Part shown: positions 22,998 to 34,936 of the stretch, piece after piece
How the letters are laid out: the number at the start of each line of letters is the position of its first letter
Numbering within the stretch: the first letter of the stretch is position 1
Source: Syngnathus acus
Taxonomy: Eukaryota; Chordata; Actinopteri; Syngnathiformes; Syngnathidae
Length of the DNA: 64,000 bases
Direction of reading: 5' to 3'
NCBI RefSeq assembly: GCF_901709675.1
Contig: NC_051087.1
Location: 2,560,001-2,624,000 of the forward strand
Program-made: the position numbers and the translations under genes
Notes under the pieces: generated by a model
What the model was told of the DNA's origin: nothing
What the model saw: the letters and a program-made list of their open reading frames with translations, nothing else
Databases searched by the model: none

Positions 22998-25900
22998 ATG
23001 GAGCGAGGTTGTCACATCAACGTAGCGATGGTGGACGACATCGGCGTCAACGGCCTGATGGGTTCAAGGGTCGCCACGGTTACGGAGCCGCCGGCCAAGC
23101 AGCTCTGCGGCTCCACCGTCAGCTTTCACGAGGTGGGCTACAAGGTTCACGAGACAAACGGCTTCTTCTGGAAAAACACCTCAAGTACTCGCCAGATACT
23201 GCTGGACCTCAAGTGAGTACTTTTGTTGTTGTTTCTTTCCGCCTTTAATAATAATTAATCTACATTTTTATTTTAGTTCCTTCTTAGCTGTAAATAATTT
23301 CCAACCTCCTTACACCATTCATCCCTCATAACTTAACCGCAGTCATTGTGACCTTTTGTGACAATATTTTATTTTTAATCAACACTTGTGTGAAAGGTCC
23401 CACTTTACATTATTTTCACGTGTAGTGTTTCCCATGCAAGAATGAATTATTCCTTGCGTTAATCATATGATATTAGGCATGGTTTCCCACTTTTAATCTC
23501 TCAGCATTGTCGCCGTCTGCCAAGGGAACGCATTAAAACGACGTCACGTGACCCATGGCCAGGCTTGTAGTCAATCTTTTAATTCCATTTTATAAGGCTG
23601 CACATATTGTGTGTGGGGGGGGGGGGGACTGGCTGAAGCCTTTGGCTACTCAGACAGTTTAATGAGATTCAATACAAGAACTGTATAAAAAAAAAAAAAA
23701 TGATTTCCTTTAATCCTGCTTTTGGATCAATATTTTTGCCTTGTTTTGTTTTCAGTGGTATCATGAGGCCTGGCCTGAACGCAATTCTCGGCCCCACCGG
23801 AAGTGGAAAGTCATCGTGAGTGCAACTGAATTTGTCCAAATAAAAACATCGACATAAATATTGATGATATTTTTCATGACGTCCGAAACAGTTTTTTGGA
23901 TATTCTCGCTGCGAGGAAAGATCCCTCTGGCCTTTCGGGGGAAGTTTTAATCGATGGAGCGCCGCAACCACCCAACTTCAAATGTCTGTCTGGCTACGTC
24001 GTCCAGGTACGTTTTAGATCAATATAGTATTTACAAAACAAAGCATACTAACACGTTAGCATTGGTCCCGTGAATGTTATTAGCTATAATCTGGCCTAAA
24101 TAACATTGTTAGTATTAATGGGCAAACAATTACGGACAGTTTACAGTATGGCTCTGACTTTAGTTTCTTTCTCTGTACCAGGACGACGTGGTCATGGGAA
24201 CGCTAACCGTGAGAGAGAATCTCCGTTTCTCAGCAGCGTTGCGTCTACCCGCCCGTGTGTCAGAGCGTGAAAAAGAGGCCCGCGTCAATCACCTCGTCAC
24301 GGAACTCGGCCTCGCCAAGGTGGCCGACTGCAAGGTGAACTATAGAGAAGATCGTTGCAAATGTCTCCTTGTCGAAAATGTTCCTACGGCGTTCTTCCCA
24401 GGTGGGCACTCAGATGACCCGTGGCATCTCGGGAGGTGAGAGGAAGCGGACCAACATTGGGATGGAGCTGATCATCGACCCTCCTGTGCTCTTTTTGGAC
24501 GAACCCACCACGGGCCTGGACGCCAGCACAGCTAACTCTGTCCTGCTATTGCTACGAAGGTAGTGACTCAAATGATGCTGTTCTATCTAATCTCTGGTTA
24601 AAAATGTTTCTCCTCCAGGATGGCCATTCAAGGGAGAACCATCATCATGTCCATCCACCAGCCTCGCTACTCCATCTACAGACTCTTTGACTCGCTCACT
24701 CTGTTGGTTGGAGGCAAGATGGTGTACCACGGACCAGCGCCAAACACATTGGACTACTTTGCAAACATTGGTGATCACTTTTTTTTTTAATCAATGTGAC
24801 TTCCCCAGGGGTCAATCTTAGGTCCCCTATTGTTTGTATATGTTTCCATTAAGCTAGTTAATGACTCAGATCTACTACTGTTGTCTTTCAGGATATTCCT
24901 GCGAGCCCCACAACAACCCAGCTGACTTTTTCCTGGATGTGATCAATGGAGACTTCACTTTAACCAGCATGTCCAAAGTCAGTCTTTCTGAAGGTAATGC
25001 CGTGTTTACAATTCCATATCTACATCGTAGTGTGCCACCGGGCAATTTCTTTAGCTTTCATTTAATTAATTTTATTTTATTTGACATTCGTCTCCTGGAT
25101 TAGAGTTGAACTTGGAGGTGAGCAGCTCCAGGGCAAGCATGGAGGAGCGGCTGGTGGAGGAGTACAAGAAGAGCAGCTATTGCAGCGACACGTTGGTCCA
25201 GCTGCAACGCATCACTCAAGACAAGCGGCACTCGGCGCCGCCCGCCTCCCGTACCGTCACCTATATCACCTCATTTGGCCACCAGATGCGTTGGGTACTC
25301 CACAGAACCTTCCAGAACCTCCTGCTGAACCCACAAACGTCTGTGGCACAGGTACACAAGCTTTGGAGTCTTCAACAAACGCAAACGTTAAAGTTCCCAA
25401 TGTAAACCTTCGATATGATTAAAATGCTGATTGAAAGGTTTTTCGTCGGACAATTTGGAATCTTGATCCCACCAAACGTTTGTGTTTTTGCAAACATCAA
25501 AGATGATTTTATCTTGGATGAACAGCCTTTGGTGGGATCAACCTGACTTTTCAAAGCCTTGAGAAGTCTCCTCACTTTAAGAATTATTAACAGCCAATTG
25601 GGCCCAGATAAGACCGCATAATCCCGCAAGTGGGGATCTGGACGGCGTGGGCGCCCTAATCGGCTTTGGTGACTGCGGTGACCCGACTCTTGCCTCCTTT
25701 GGGCTCGATATCATATCTGGCCTAAGCCCCCTCGTTGAACCCAAACCGGCATTAACCCCGCCCCGTGCGGCCGTGGTTACGGGCGACGCATCACATGACG
25801 TTGTCACGGTTCATCACTCCGGCGTCATGAGCTGATCCTTTCATCCTGGGAACTGCTTAGTTCTGTCTTAATGTGTCAATTGTTGGGATTAAAACTTGTC

Positions 25901-27699
25901 TGTTTTCACTTTTCTCACTCTCTGCTGTCACCCCTCCCCATCCCCCCCCGCCTGGAAATTCTAAGTGGCAAGTTTCAAGCAAGATTGTTGCATTTTGTTT
26001 CCATCCTGTCCTGAACACATGTGCAGGTGGGCGTGCATATATTCCTGGCTCTCGTTGTGGGAGCCATTTTCTTCAGAGTCAAAGACGATCAGAGTGGCAT
26101 CCAGAACAGGTGAGAGGAACGCAAAAACAAAAATAGAATTGAGTCATTGAGTCAAATGAAAAATTTTCTTTTCACGTCGCACATTAAAAATCAACTATTT
26201 AGTGGCAGAAAACCAACTATACGTCCCTGTCCTGTAATGCCAAAAATGAGAATTGCATTCATTCCTATGGGGACTTACTAATCCTCTTAATGTTGGCACA
26301 AGCTGGTACTCACAAGGTCAGCAAAGCCCAAGCGGTCTCCAGACCAAGCAGAAGGTCATTGCATTCACACTACTTAAGGGGCGTCCCTAAGGACGCCCGT
26401 GAAGGGTCACGGAGTGGAAAACAGGCTTCACCTCTGTCTTCTGCTTCCTCCAGGATGGGGGCGCTCTTCTTCATCACGACCAACCAGTGTTTCAGCACAG
26501 TGTCGGCGGCCGAGCTCTTCATCGCTGAACGGAAGCTCTTCACGTACGTTGTTGTTTCAAGTTAGCAATAATGAACGCCATATTAAAAATATATATTAAT
26601 TCCCTGTAGTGATAGTTTAATTTACAAAAAAAAAATTAATTTGTAAAAAAATCATCAATATTAAAGTCTCATCAACAAACTTAAATGCTCATTTACATAG
26701 TCAACAAACTTTCATCTTTATAGCCAATAGTTTTAGTTTTGTTTAAAAGCAAAATGTATGGATGGCGAAGGTTTGACTTGTTGCTGCAGGCACGAGTACA
26801 TCAGCGGCTACTACAGAGTATCCGTCTATTTCCTGTCCAAGGTGTTGTCCGACATGGTCCTGCGCACCGTCACCTCTGTCATCTTCAGTTGCGGTGTATA
26901 CTTTATGATCGGTACGGACAATTTTGCCCCTCTAGTATTTCCCTTATTTTATTTTATTTATGTTTGTCTCTTCCCATCACGCTCGATATCGTCTTCAGGG
27001 TTGAAGTGCACCTTATCCGCATTCTCCGTGTTCACACTAACGGTGACGTTGGTGGCGTACACGGCCACCGCCATGACCATGGCAATCTCGGCAGACCAGA
27101 CGGTGGTTGCGCTCGCCAACATCTTCATGACCGTCACCTTTGTCTTCATGATGGTGAGGGAACATCTCTGTATTATACCACAATGTATTCCATGCCGGAC
27201 GTACGCTTTGTAGATCTTCTCGGGTCTTCTGGTGAACCTTCCGAGCGTCATGGACTGGCTGGCGTGGCTCAAGTATTTCAGTATTCCCCGCTACGGCCTT
27301 GCGGTAAGTCCAACTTGATGGAACAGATTTCTCTTAGTCATTTGTCTCTTACTTTGGACTTTGGGATCTTCAGGCCCTGAAGATCAACGAGTTTGTGGGG
27401 TTAAAATTCTGCCAGAATGCCAACATGGCCACCGTTGTGTCCAGTTGCAACTGCAGCGTGGCAACCAAGGTTGGACATACGTGAGTAGAGAAACTCCACA
27501 ATCTCCAGTTGTCATAAAACAACAATGTAAACATTTGTGGTTTTGGTGCAGATGTACGGGGGAGCAGTACTTGGACTATTTGGGGAGCCAGTACGACACG
27601 TGGGGCTTGTGGCAGAACCACGTAGCATTAGCCGTCATGCTCGTGGCCTTCCTGCTCATTTCATACCTGAAACTTCGCTACATGAAGAAGTTCACCTAA
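22998..27699 (+). CDS. abcg2: ABC transporter ABCG2 (half-transporter)
   Basis: Fifteen exons: 22998-23212, 23756-23815, 23892-24006, 24182-24334, 24402-24559, 24619-24770, 24892-24993, 25104-25351, 26027-26109, 26454-26543, 26790-26911, 26999-27153, 27214-27303, 27374-27480 and 27552-27699. They join in frame to 665 residues (human 655). The N-terminal ATPase domain has Walker [11 protein letters not shown]-loop VVQDD, signature SGGERKR, Walker B VLFLDEP and the H-loop in SIHQPRYS. A six-helix membrane domain follows. The arginine matching human R482, which affects substrate choice, is kept ([11 protein letters not shown]). The last outer loop has extra cysteines (SSCNCSV) and an N-C-S glycosylation motif where human has NAT. 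ABCG2 works as a plasma-membrane dimer exporting urate, porphyrins and many drugs. Fish carry several abcg2 paralogues; position beside pkd2 and ppm1k indicates the ancestral locus, but I cannot assign the letter. Confidence 0.93.
24803..24870 (+). mobile_element. Non-LTR retrotransposon (LINE) reverse-transcriptase fragment
   Basis: In one frame the intron reads [13 protein letters not shown] (24803-24841). This is the diagnostic reverse-transcriptase block of non-LTR elements, where [10 protein letters not shown] is typical. An in-frame stop upstream and the exon starting at 24892 leave only a small fossil. The downstream boundary is approximate. Confidence 0.65.
25463..25541. repeat. Inverted repeat in abcg2 intron 8
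   Basis: TTGATCCCACCAAA at 25463-25476 pairs exactly with TTTGGTGGGATCAA at 25528-25541, enclosing about 50 bp. It may be a small foldback element or a chance hairpin. The intron (25352-26026) also has an unusually GC-rich stretch at about 25620-25830 with no identified function. Confidence 0.55.
26379..26398. repeat. Short perfect hairpin
   Basis: GGGCGTCC, loop CTAA, GGACGCCC. An 8-bp GC-rich stem in an abcg2 intron (26110-26453). No known function. Confidence 0.6.
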
Positions 27700-28719
27700 A
27701 AAGGTAGCTCACATTGTTTATTTATAAATATTTACCTTTATTCCATTATTTTAAAAGTAGATGTGCTTTTTATTGTACTTGGCACAGATCACTTGATTTG
27801 TTTTATTTACCTCTGCAGTAAACATTTTAAACTGTACTGGCATTGTTTGTATTTTATTATTTCAAGCAATTTGTACAACTGCATTCGCATATAAATGTCA
27901 TGGTAAAAGCACTAAGTGCTTTGTTTTTACTTTAAAATAGCAAATGTATGAACTAAAACATAAAAGTTCTGTAAATATTAAATATTAGACAGCAAAACTG
28001 TGATGTGAGGATAAGCGGTTTGGAAAATGCATGGATGGATAATGAAAAAAAACAACTCCAAATTTGATATCACTTTTAATTGTAAAAAGGTAGATAAGAA
28101 AATCTTACAGCACAGGATAAAATATAAATGCATGAGTTTCCCATGAACACTATTTGCACTCCAAATTGAAGTTTGTTTCAAGTTACATTTTGTGTGTGTG
28201 CGTGTGTGTGTATACAACACTGATAATAATCTAGCTCATTGGAAGCTTCGAGGCGAAATGCATATCAACGCAACTACTGTAAATGAAAATCAACAAAATG
28301 AACATCGTAGAAAAGTGCGTGTTCAAACGTGACAATGGAATGTGAATGTGTGCAAAAATCAAACCCATATTTGACGCTGGCAGTTTGGCGTTTGCTACAA
28401 ATGCGTATTAAGGCCACACCGTAAAGCAAAGAAGCCGTAAAAAGGATACAAAGAGAGTCGTACAAGTTGGAGCATACATTACATAGATTACTGCTATTGT
28501 ACCGATTTCAACGATTTTAAAATCAATGCCATATCAATCACAACATCCATCCCCTGGATTTTGCAGCCATAAAGTTTAAAATCACGTGTCCTTCCAAAAG
28601 ACAAAATGGAGGTATCACACTTAAGCTCTCAGTGGCTCACTTTCTCGTAACAATGTGCATAAATTTAAGTATTTCATTTCTTTTCAGCGTGGTGATGCCT
28701 AATACTTTTCCTTCAATCC

Positions 28720-28725
28720 TTTATT
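28720..28725 (-). terminator. Candidate polyadenylation signal of pkd2
   Basis: TTTATT on the plus strand is AATAAA on the minus strand, about 130 bp beyond the pkd2 stop. Confidence 0.4.
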
Positions 28726-28816
28726 TGCCCGACAGGAAGAATCACGTATGGCTGTTTTTGAGACTTACCGTCAGTGCATCCGAGGTCTTTGTTTTAATTG
28801 CTCCTATTTTGTTTGC

Positions 28817-28822
28817 AATAAA
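28817..28822 (+). terminator. Candidate polyadenylation signal of abcg2
   Basis: AATAAA followed by GTGT and a long T run, a good plus-strand signal, about 1.1 kb after the abcg2 stop and only 30 bp from the pkd2 stop. An ATTAAA near 27976 is an alternative. Confidence 0.4.
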
Positions 28823-28851
28823 GTGTCTTTTTTTTTAACCTTGCTTTTTTT

Positions 28852-31800
28852 TTACACGTGAGCGCTACCATTGGCGTCCGTTGCGTCCAAGGACAGTGAG
28901 GAAGGGGGGCGGGGGCGTCCGCCTGGGTGGCCCACCTGCGAGGAGACGTCGTCCGATTCCCAGCGCTCCAGTTCCTCCCTCACCAGACGCTCCTGCTCGC
29001 TGTGAGCGTCGGCGTCCCGACCGTTCCCGCGCTCCTCCTGACAGGTTATTAGAACCACAAAGATGGGTTAGCATTTCAAAGTTGGGTTTTGTCAACCCTG
29101 CCATACCTCCATGGCTCCTTCGAAAAGTCTTCCCAACACGTCCCTCCTCTTGAGTGTGACCCTCTCCATGGCCTCCAACTTGACGATGACGGCGTCGATC
29201 TTGGACACGATGCTGCCGATGGAGTGCTCCATCCTGTCCACGCGTCTCACCAGCCTGCAAACGACAACACGGCCGTCACGGTGGTGCCCCCACCCCCTGA
29301 TTGGGTTTAAGCGTGTCGTACACTTGGAACTCTTCGTAGGAGACGCCGCCCGAGCTGCTGCCGCGGCGCCGCGAGCTGTGCCCGCTGTCCTCATCATCGT
29401 CCTCCTCTGAGTCGTCCTGGCCGCGAGGCGGCAGGCTTCGCCCGCTGCACGCTCGACTCAGAGAGTTGCGCTCCAGATCCAAGTCCTCCTGCAAATGGAA
29501 TTGAGGTCATGGAATTGCTTTCACGTGCTCCATTTTTTTCCCCTTTTGCATTAGTTTTGCATTGATGTAATTGACCTCCATGCCACTAGAGGGACTCTCA
29601 CGCTGGGAAGCATATAAAACCCAAGTGTTGACAGGAAGCCAATAGTTTGCAACTGTGTGGAAGGCCTTGAAACTTCCAGTGTTTTAGGTAAGATTTATAC
29701 GTGGTTATTTTGGTTACCTTTGTGTTATTTTTTTTGAATGGCCATTGTTTGTTGGTGTGCACACATTCACAAAAACCCAATGAACTATCGGGGGTGACTG
29801 TTAATCTTTCTTTTTGTTTTGGGCTGAAACGTCCCCCCCCCCAAAAAAAAATTTGCTTTGCTGAGTTTGTTATATTTTCAGAATTAAGTAGGATAAAAAT
29901 AATCATTATGCGAGTATAAAGTCACAGTCATAAAAACAGTTGTAATGTTGTGAAAATAAAGATATTTGTTTGGGTCCACCACAACAAATCTGATGGTCTT
30001 TATACTAACTCGCTCCTTCTCCAGGTCGTCTCTCATCTGCTGGTGGTCGTGTTCCGTCAGCTCCTGGTCACCGTCGTGGTCATACTTGGCAAAGATGGCC
30101 TGGATCTCCACATCTGTGTGGCCTTTTCTGTGCCGAGACAGAAACCACAAAAAAGGTATATCGTATACAATATTCCAATGAAGTTCCGATTCTCGAAACC
30201 TATTGGAAACTCTTTGCATGGACAAAAGTAGTCCTTTAGCGCCATCTTGTGGTATCTGACTCACCGCTTTAAATGCTGTCTCAGTTCATCCAAGTTGAGC
30301 TTGCCTCCAGCCTGACGCAGGCTGTCGGAGATGTCGTCCACCGCCGTTTTCTTCAGCCTGAGCTTCATCAAGGCTTTGTTACAACCCTAAGGGAACATTT
30401 TTTTTAAGGTAAGACGCTCTTGAATCTTGAAGATGGCAAAGTCTTTTTTACCTTCTTGATGAGGTCGCTCATTTCCATGTCAGACCTCTGCTGAGACATG
30501 TCGGCCTTGACCTCGGAGTAGGTGTCGTTGATGATGGCCAAGAACATGTTCTGTGGTGCAAACGTGATGATGTGTCAGCGGAGGAAATATTCGGTTACGC
30601 GAGTTTGTGCTCACCATGAGGATAAAGAAGATGAAGAAGACAAAGGTGGTGAAGTAAACAGGCCCCAGCACCGGGTTGGCCTCCTCGATCTCGGAGAACT
30701 CAAAGTCTCCCAGGATGATGCGGAATTGAGTAAAACTACACAAAAGTAGCAATATCGTTTTGGTTAGCAACAGACAATGTGGCGCAGAAGCATTTAAGGA
30801 AACGCAGCGGATCGTGTGTTGTCCTTACATGCTGGACTGTAAGCTGCTGAAGTCGTCGACTTGAGTTCCGAAGAGCAGGTAGGCTAACTGGGCGTAGGCC
30901 AAGAAGATGATGAAGAACATGATGGCAAAACCGACCAAGTCCTTGGCACAGCGAGACAGGGTGCCCGTCAGCTGACTCATGGTCTTGTTGAAGTTGATGA
31001 ACTTGAAGAGCTGAGGGAATCGTTAATTTGATTTATTCCCCTTTATTTATTCCTCTTAAAACATTTTCCAGGCATACCTTAACCCAAGAAAAGAAGACAA
31101 TGACGGCCACCAGGTTGTTGAACTGGAGCTGCAGGTTGGCCAGAGGCTCGAAGGTGGGGTGTGTGTTGTAGTTCTCCAGAAGGCTCTTCAGCTGGTGGCT
31201 GACCATGGTTGTTCTGATTATGTTCATGATAATGGCCACCACACTCAACTGCAAAAAGGAAACCGCAATATATTTGAGTTTAGAAAATTACGGAGAAATG
31301 AGGCAAAACGTTGCACGAGCAGATACGTACGGTGACGATGAAGACGTCCAAACAGTTCCACGGATTCCTGAAGTAATGTAGGCGATGGATACGGATCTCC
31401 AGCGCCTCTTCCACCACGTAGTAGAGGATGAAGAGGCAGAACATGACCTCGCACAGGCCCACAAAGTAGTCCCAGCTGGACACGTATCGGATGAGACGCA
31501 CCGTCTGGAACTGCCAGGACGTCACCGCCCCGCCAGTTGCCGGGAACTCCATCAACAACCTGACAAATGTTGTTCGAGCTTTTAGACATGCTGGTCATGC
31601 TTTTTGAATTGTCCTTTCAGTCGACATTCCTCACCTGACAATGCAGAAGATGTTGATGTTACCGTTGTAGACGGCAAAATCGAGGAAGACGGCTCGGGTG
31701 CCTCTGTCGAGCCACTGGTGGTCTTTGAGGAAGCGTAGCTGGACCGCAGACTCCTGCCTGGTCCGGGATAGATCTTGGTAATAACCCCCGCCGCCGTATT

Positions 31801-33588
31801 TGGACACACGACCCCAGTGGCTGCTCCCGTTGGCTCTGGCCTCCGCCACATGCGTCCACGCCGTCCCGTTCCCGGGCCCGAAGGGGGCGGTGTCCTCGTT
31901 GGCGCGCGTGTAAACGTTGTAGCAGTCGCGGACTTGGTCGCGCAGGTCCTCGTGGACGCTGCACGACTCGTTGCGGACCTTGACTTGCCGGAGGCGAGGC
32001 ACCCCGAGCAGGAGGTTCTCGTAGAAGATGTGAGTGGGGTTCTCGGCCAGGCTGGCGTTGTACCACGCTTCCCAGTACATATTGTTAAGAAAAGGTCCTT
32101 CTGTGTACTGAGAGGACAAGGAGACGTGATTATAGCGCAGTTACCCAAAATATAGAATATATTTGTTTTCTCAAATGAAAGTCTACGCTTTTAATTTTGA
32201 CGCAAGTATATTTTTAACTATAATTCTACCAATTATGCAATCATGAGATGAATTAATATTGATTGTGATGTACCTTCCAGAAGTCTTCCATAGTCGAAAG
32301 GCTCCTAAACGTGGTGTCCTCTCCAGGGGAAAGATGTTTGTCCAAATAAAGCTGCGACATGAATTTGGTGTAGTAATACATGTTGGTGCTCACCATCCCG
32401 TATGTCACTGCACACCATTCCAAACACACAAATATACACATTTAAGCTTCTTTTACACAACGAGACAGCAGTGTACAATGCATAGTTCAATGAACCCGTT
32501 ATAAAAGAGCAGTTTATCCAGCGCTGCACAGTGTATTATGCCAGGAAACATTTTCCTGAACCGCCCTTAACCACATTAGTTTTACTGAAGCAGCAAAATA
32601 GAAAAGAGCAAAACGTTCGGCATGCATTCCCTCAAATTGTCTGGCTAGTCAGGTAATTTAATCCTACGTTATTCCATCTGCTCAAATCATTCATGGTCGA
32701 GTTTTTCTAGGTCACCAGTGTAATTTCAGGTTGAAATGGGTTACTTACACACGCAAACTGTGATGAGGAAGGCGACGTAGGTGAGCATCTCTCGCAAAAC
32801 ATTCCACAAGTAGCGTTCGCGACTGCTGTTGCTGTCTTCCATTAACTCCGTGCCCCACAAAACTGCAACGAGGGAGACAAAAAAAAAACTCATTAAGGTT
32901 CTGCACCCCAAGATGTTGACAAAGAAAATCAGCAATTGTAAATTGAACTTTCATGTGTTCAGATTTACGAACAATTCAGTTTACGAACATCCTCCTCAGA
33001 CACATTTGGTACCTTAGTGACTTCCTGTAATTGATAACTATTTGATTGCTCGATTGATTGGGGCAACTCCACTGTTTTTGGTCAATACGATTTTTAAAAA
33101 GGAAGACAAGGGAATATAAATCATTTCAACTGATTTTAACATAAACTTGATCATGAAGATTGTGTCTTACTTCTAATTTTCTGGAGTATCTGCTTCATAC
33201 AGCTGCTGTGCTCACGCCTGCCCCGCTGCCCCTCATCTCCACTCGGGCTCGGGTAGGCTCCTCCATCGTGGATTTGAGGGCTGCGTCCTCCGCCGCCGAC
33301 GTTGGAGTTGCCCAAACCGCTGCTGCAGCTGCTGTTGCTGGAAGCCGTGGATGCAGACCTCCTCCCCGGGCTTGCTGCAGGCCAGTCCGCTGCCATGATC
33401 TCTTCGCCGGGCTCGAAACCCGGGTTGTCGCGGCTCCAAGCTTGTCTGGATGGCGAGGACGGAGAACCAGCTGTCATTCCCACGGCCACCGAATCCCGAT
33501 GCTGCTGTTGCTGGATGTTCTCCATCTCGATGCCCTCGCTCGCTTCCCGGGCGCCGTGTTTGGGTTTTACCCGAGATGATGAGCTCAT
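28852..33588 (-). CDS. pkd2: Polycystin-2 (TRPP cation channel)
   Basis: Fourteen minus-strand exons: 33588-33171, 32862-32749, 32407-32274, 32107-31635, 31559-31331, 31248-31078, 31010-30829, 30735-30615, 30550-30452, 30386-30265, 30127-30010, 29488-29322, 29254-29107 and 29037-28852. They give 893 residues (human 968; the shorter part is the N-terminus). Polycystin-2 is a non-selective cation channel of primary cilia and ER that partners polycystin-1. Seen here: an N-terminal RVKP fitting the RVxP ciliary signal; [13 protein letters not shown]; the extracellular TOP domain with several N-glycosylation sites and the paired cysteines in [19 protein letters not shown]; filter LGD in [10 protein letters not shown]; pore-helix YFTTFVFF; the EF-hand [12 protein letters not shown]; the acidic [17 protein letters not shown] linker; and the coiled coil [19 protein letters not shown]. 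It is tail-to-tail with abcg2, as in mammals. Confidence 0.96.
30238..30252 (-). promoter_or_regulatory. CTCF-like motif in a pkd2 intron
   Basis: The minus strand reads CCACAAGATGGCGCT, close to the CTCF core. It lies between pkd2 exons 10 and 11. Motif match only. Confidence 0.35.
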
Positions 33589-33892
33589 GGTACTCGGGAT
33601 ACTTACTTAATCCGAACGATCATACGAGTTTATAAAAATAAAAAATACTGCAAAACTTAATCAGCGAACGGGAAACTTTTAAGAAAGGGGGTAAAAACTC
33701 GACGTCGTTGCTCCAAAGTCCTTCCAACTAACTTGGGCTCGAAAATGGCTCACGTCGCACCCTAAAAATTAACACAGACAAAATATGCCTGTTATTACTT
33801 GGTTGTTATCTTTTAGGAACTAAAGGAGACGGAAAATCGTCGGGTTTCCGTAAAAAGGTTGAGAGCGAGAAAAGTTTTCTCGTCCCGGGACA

Positions 33893-33900
33893 GCCATCTT
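33893..33900 (-). promoter_or_regulatory. YY1-like site in the pkd2 5' region
   Basis: GCCATCTT on plus, AAGATGGC in the sense direction of pkd2. It is in the position and orientation typical of YY1 sites at vertebrate transcription starts. Confidence 0.35.
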
Positions 33901-34739
33901 GTTCTTTCGCTGCCCCCCCGACGCCTAAAGGAAAAACGGTAATTCTCGGGTTACATTAACTGTCATGGCGTCAAATAAAATCATAGAATATTGACACAAA
34001 TCGCCTATTGACATTTTATACGTAGCATTAGCACATTTAGCGAATAATGTTGGAATTTTATTTTCTTTTTTCTTTTAATTTTTATAATTTACGTTTTAAT
34101 CCATTAGTTATCCGGTTGAGAATTTGTACGCATTCTGTGTAGATTGAAACATTGTGGTCGAATAAAGTTTTGTGTTTTAATTCGGATTACGTTACATATG
34201 TATTTTATTGACCTGTTGCTATGGCAACCCGCTCAATCACAACAAGCCGCTCAGTGTTTTCCAAACTGAGGCTGGGAGGGATGCGCAGTGGAGGCCGTTG
34301 ATTGGTCGGTTTGCTAAAACGTCACTATTTATTATTTATCATTATTAAGGTGTTTACAAAGTACGAGACACAAATATGTTATTAAGAAACTGAGATTTGT
34401 TTTAAAATTGTAAAAATGACATGTCTGACTTTGTCCCATGATCAGGTGACATTTTTTTAAGTTATTGTGGGCAGGACTAATACTGTGTCGTCATGGTTCG
34501 TTTTGCCTCGAGGAATGGCTCAGATAATTCTTCACGATTATTTTTCTTGTGATTGTGTTTTTTAACACCTTAAAAATGATACTAACATACTTGTGAGTCA
34601 TTTGAATTGCGAAAATTCACGATGTATCTTTTGCCAATGTTGAACAAGTTGTATAAAGTTTTTGGTAGGCAGAACTCCTGTGTCGTCATAGTTTGTAGAG
34701 CAGCTGATTGGTGAGCACGCCGCACTTGGGGGCTCCTAC

Positions 34740-34936
34740 TCCAAAACGCAGGGGTAAAACAATAAATCGAAACCGATCGCTTTAAATGTTCAATCTCGTA
34801 TCTCGCAGATCATAAATTGTCGGCGAGAGACCTGTAAACACCTGGCTGTGTAATTTCGACTCACTGTCACTATTACTATTATTATCATTATTATTACTAT
34901 AATCCTTTCTGTTTACATAGATAGGTCTTTAACACG
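34740..34936 (+). other. g3bp2: Candidate non-coding first exon of g3bp2
   Basis: Ends with the donor CACG|GTAAGTTC. The right edge is supported by the splice consensus; the left edge is arbitrary. It would splice to 36196, 24 bp before the ATG. Confidence 0.35.

Larger units (their letters stand above)
27700..28851. other. abcg2 / pkd2 convergent 3' region
   Basis: Non-coding sequence between the two stop codons. It contains 3' UTRs from both strands. Near 28010-28040 is a SINE-tail remnant (ATAAGCGG...ATGCATGGATGG), and a TG run lies at 28190-28211. No other gene seen. Confidence 0.6.

Noticed and set aside
31582-32155. Alternative long frames over pkd2 exon 4
   Set aside because: The frame encoding the polycystin TOP domain is clear; the others are shadows.
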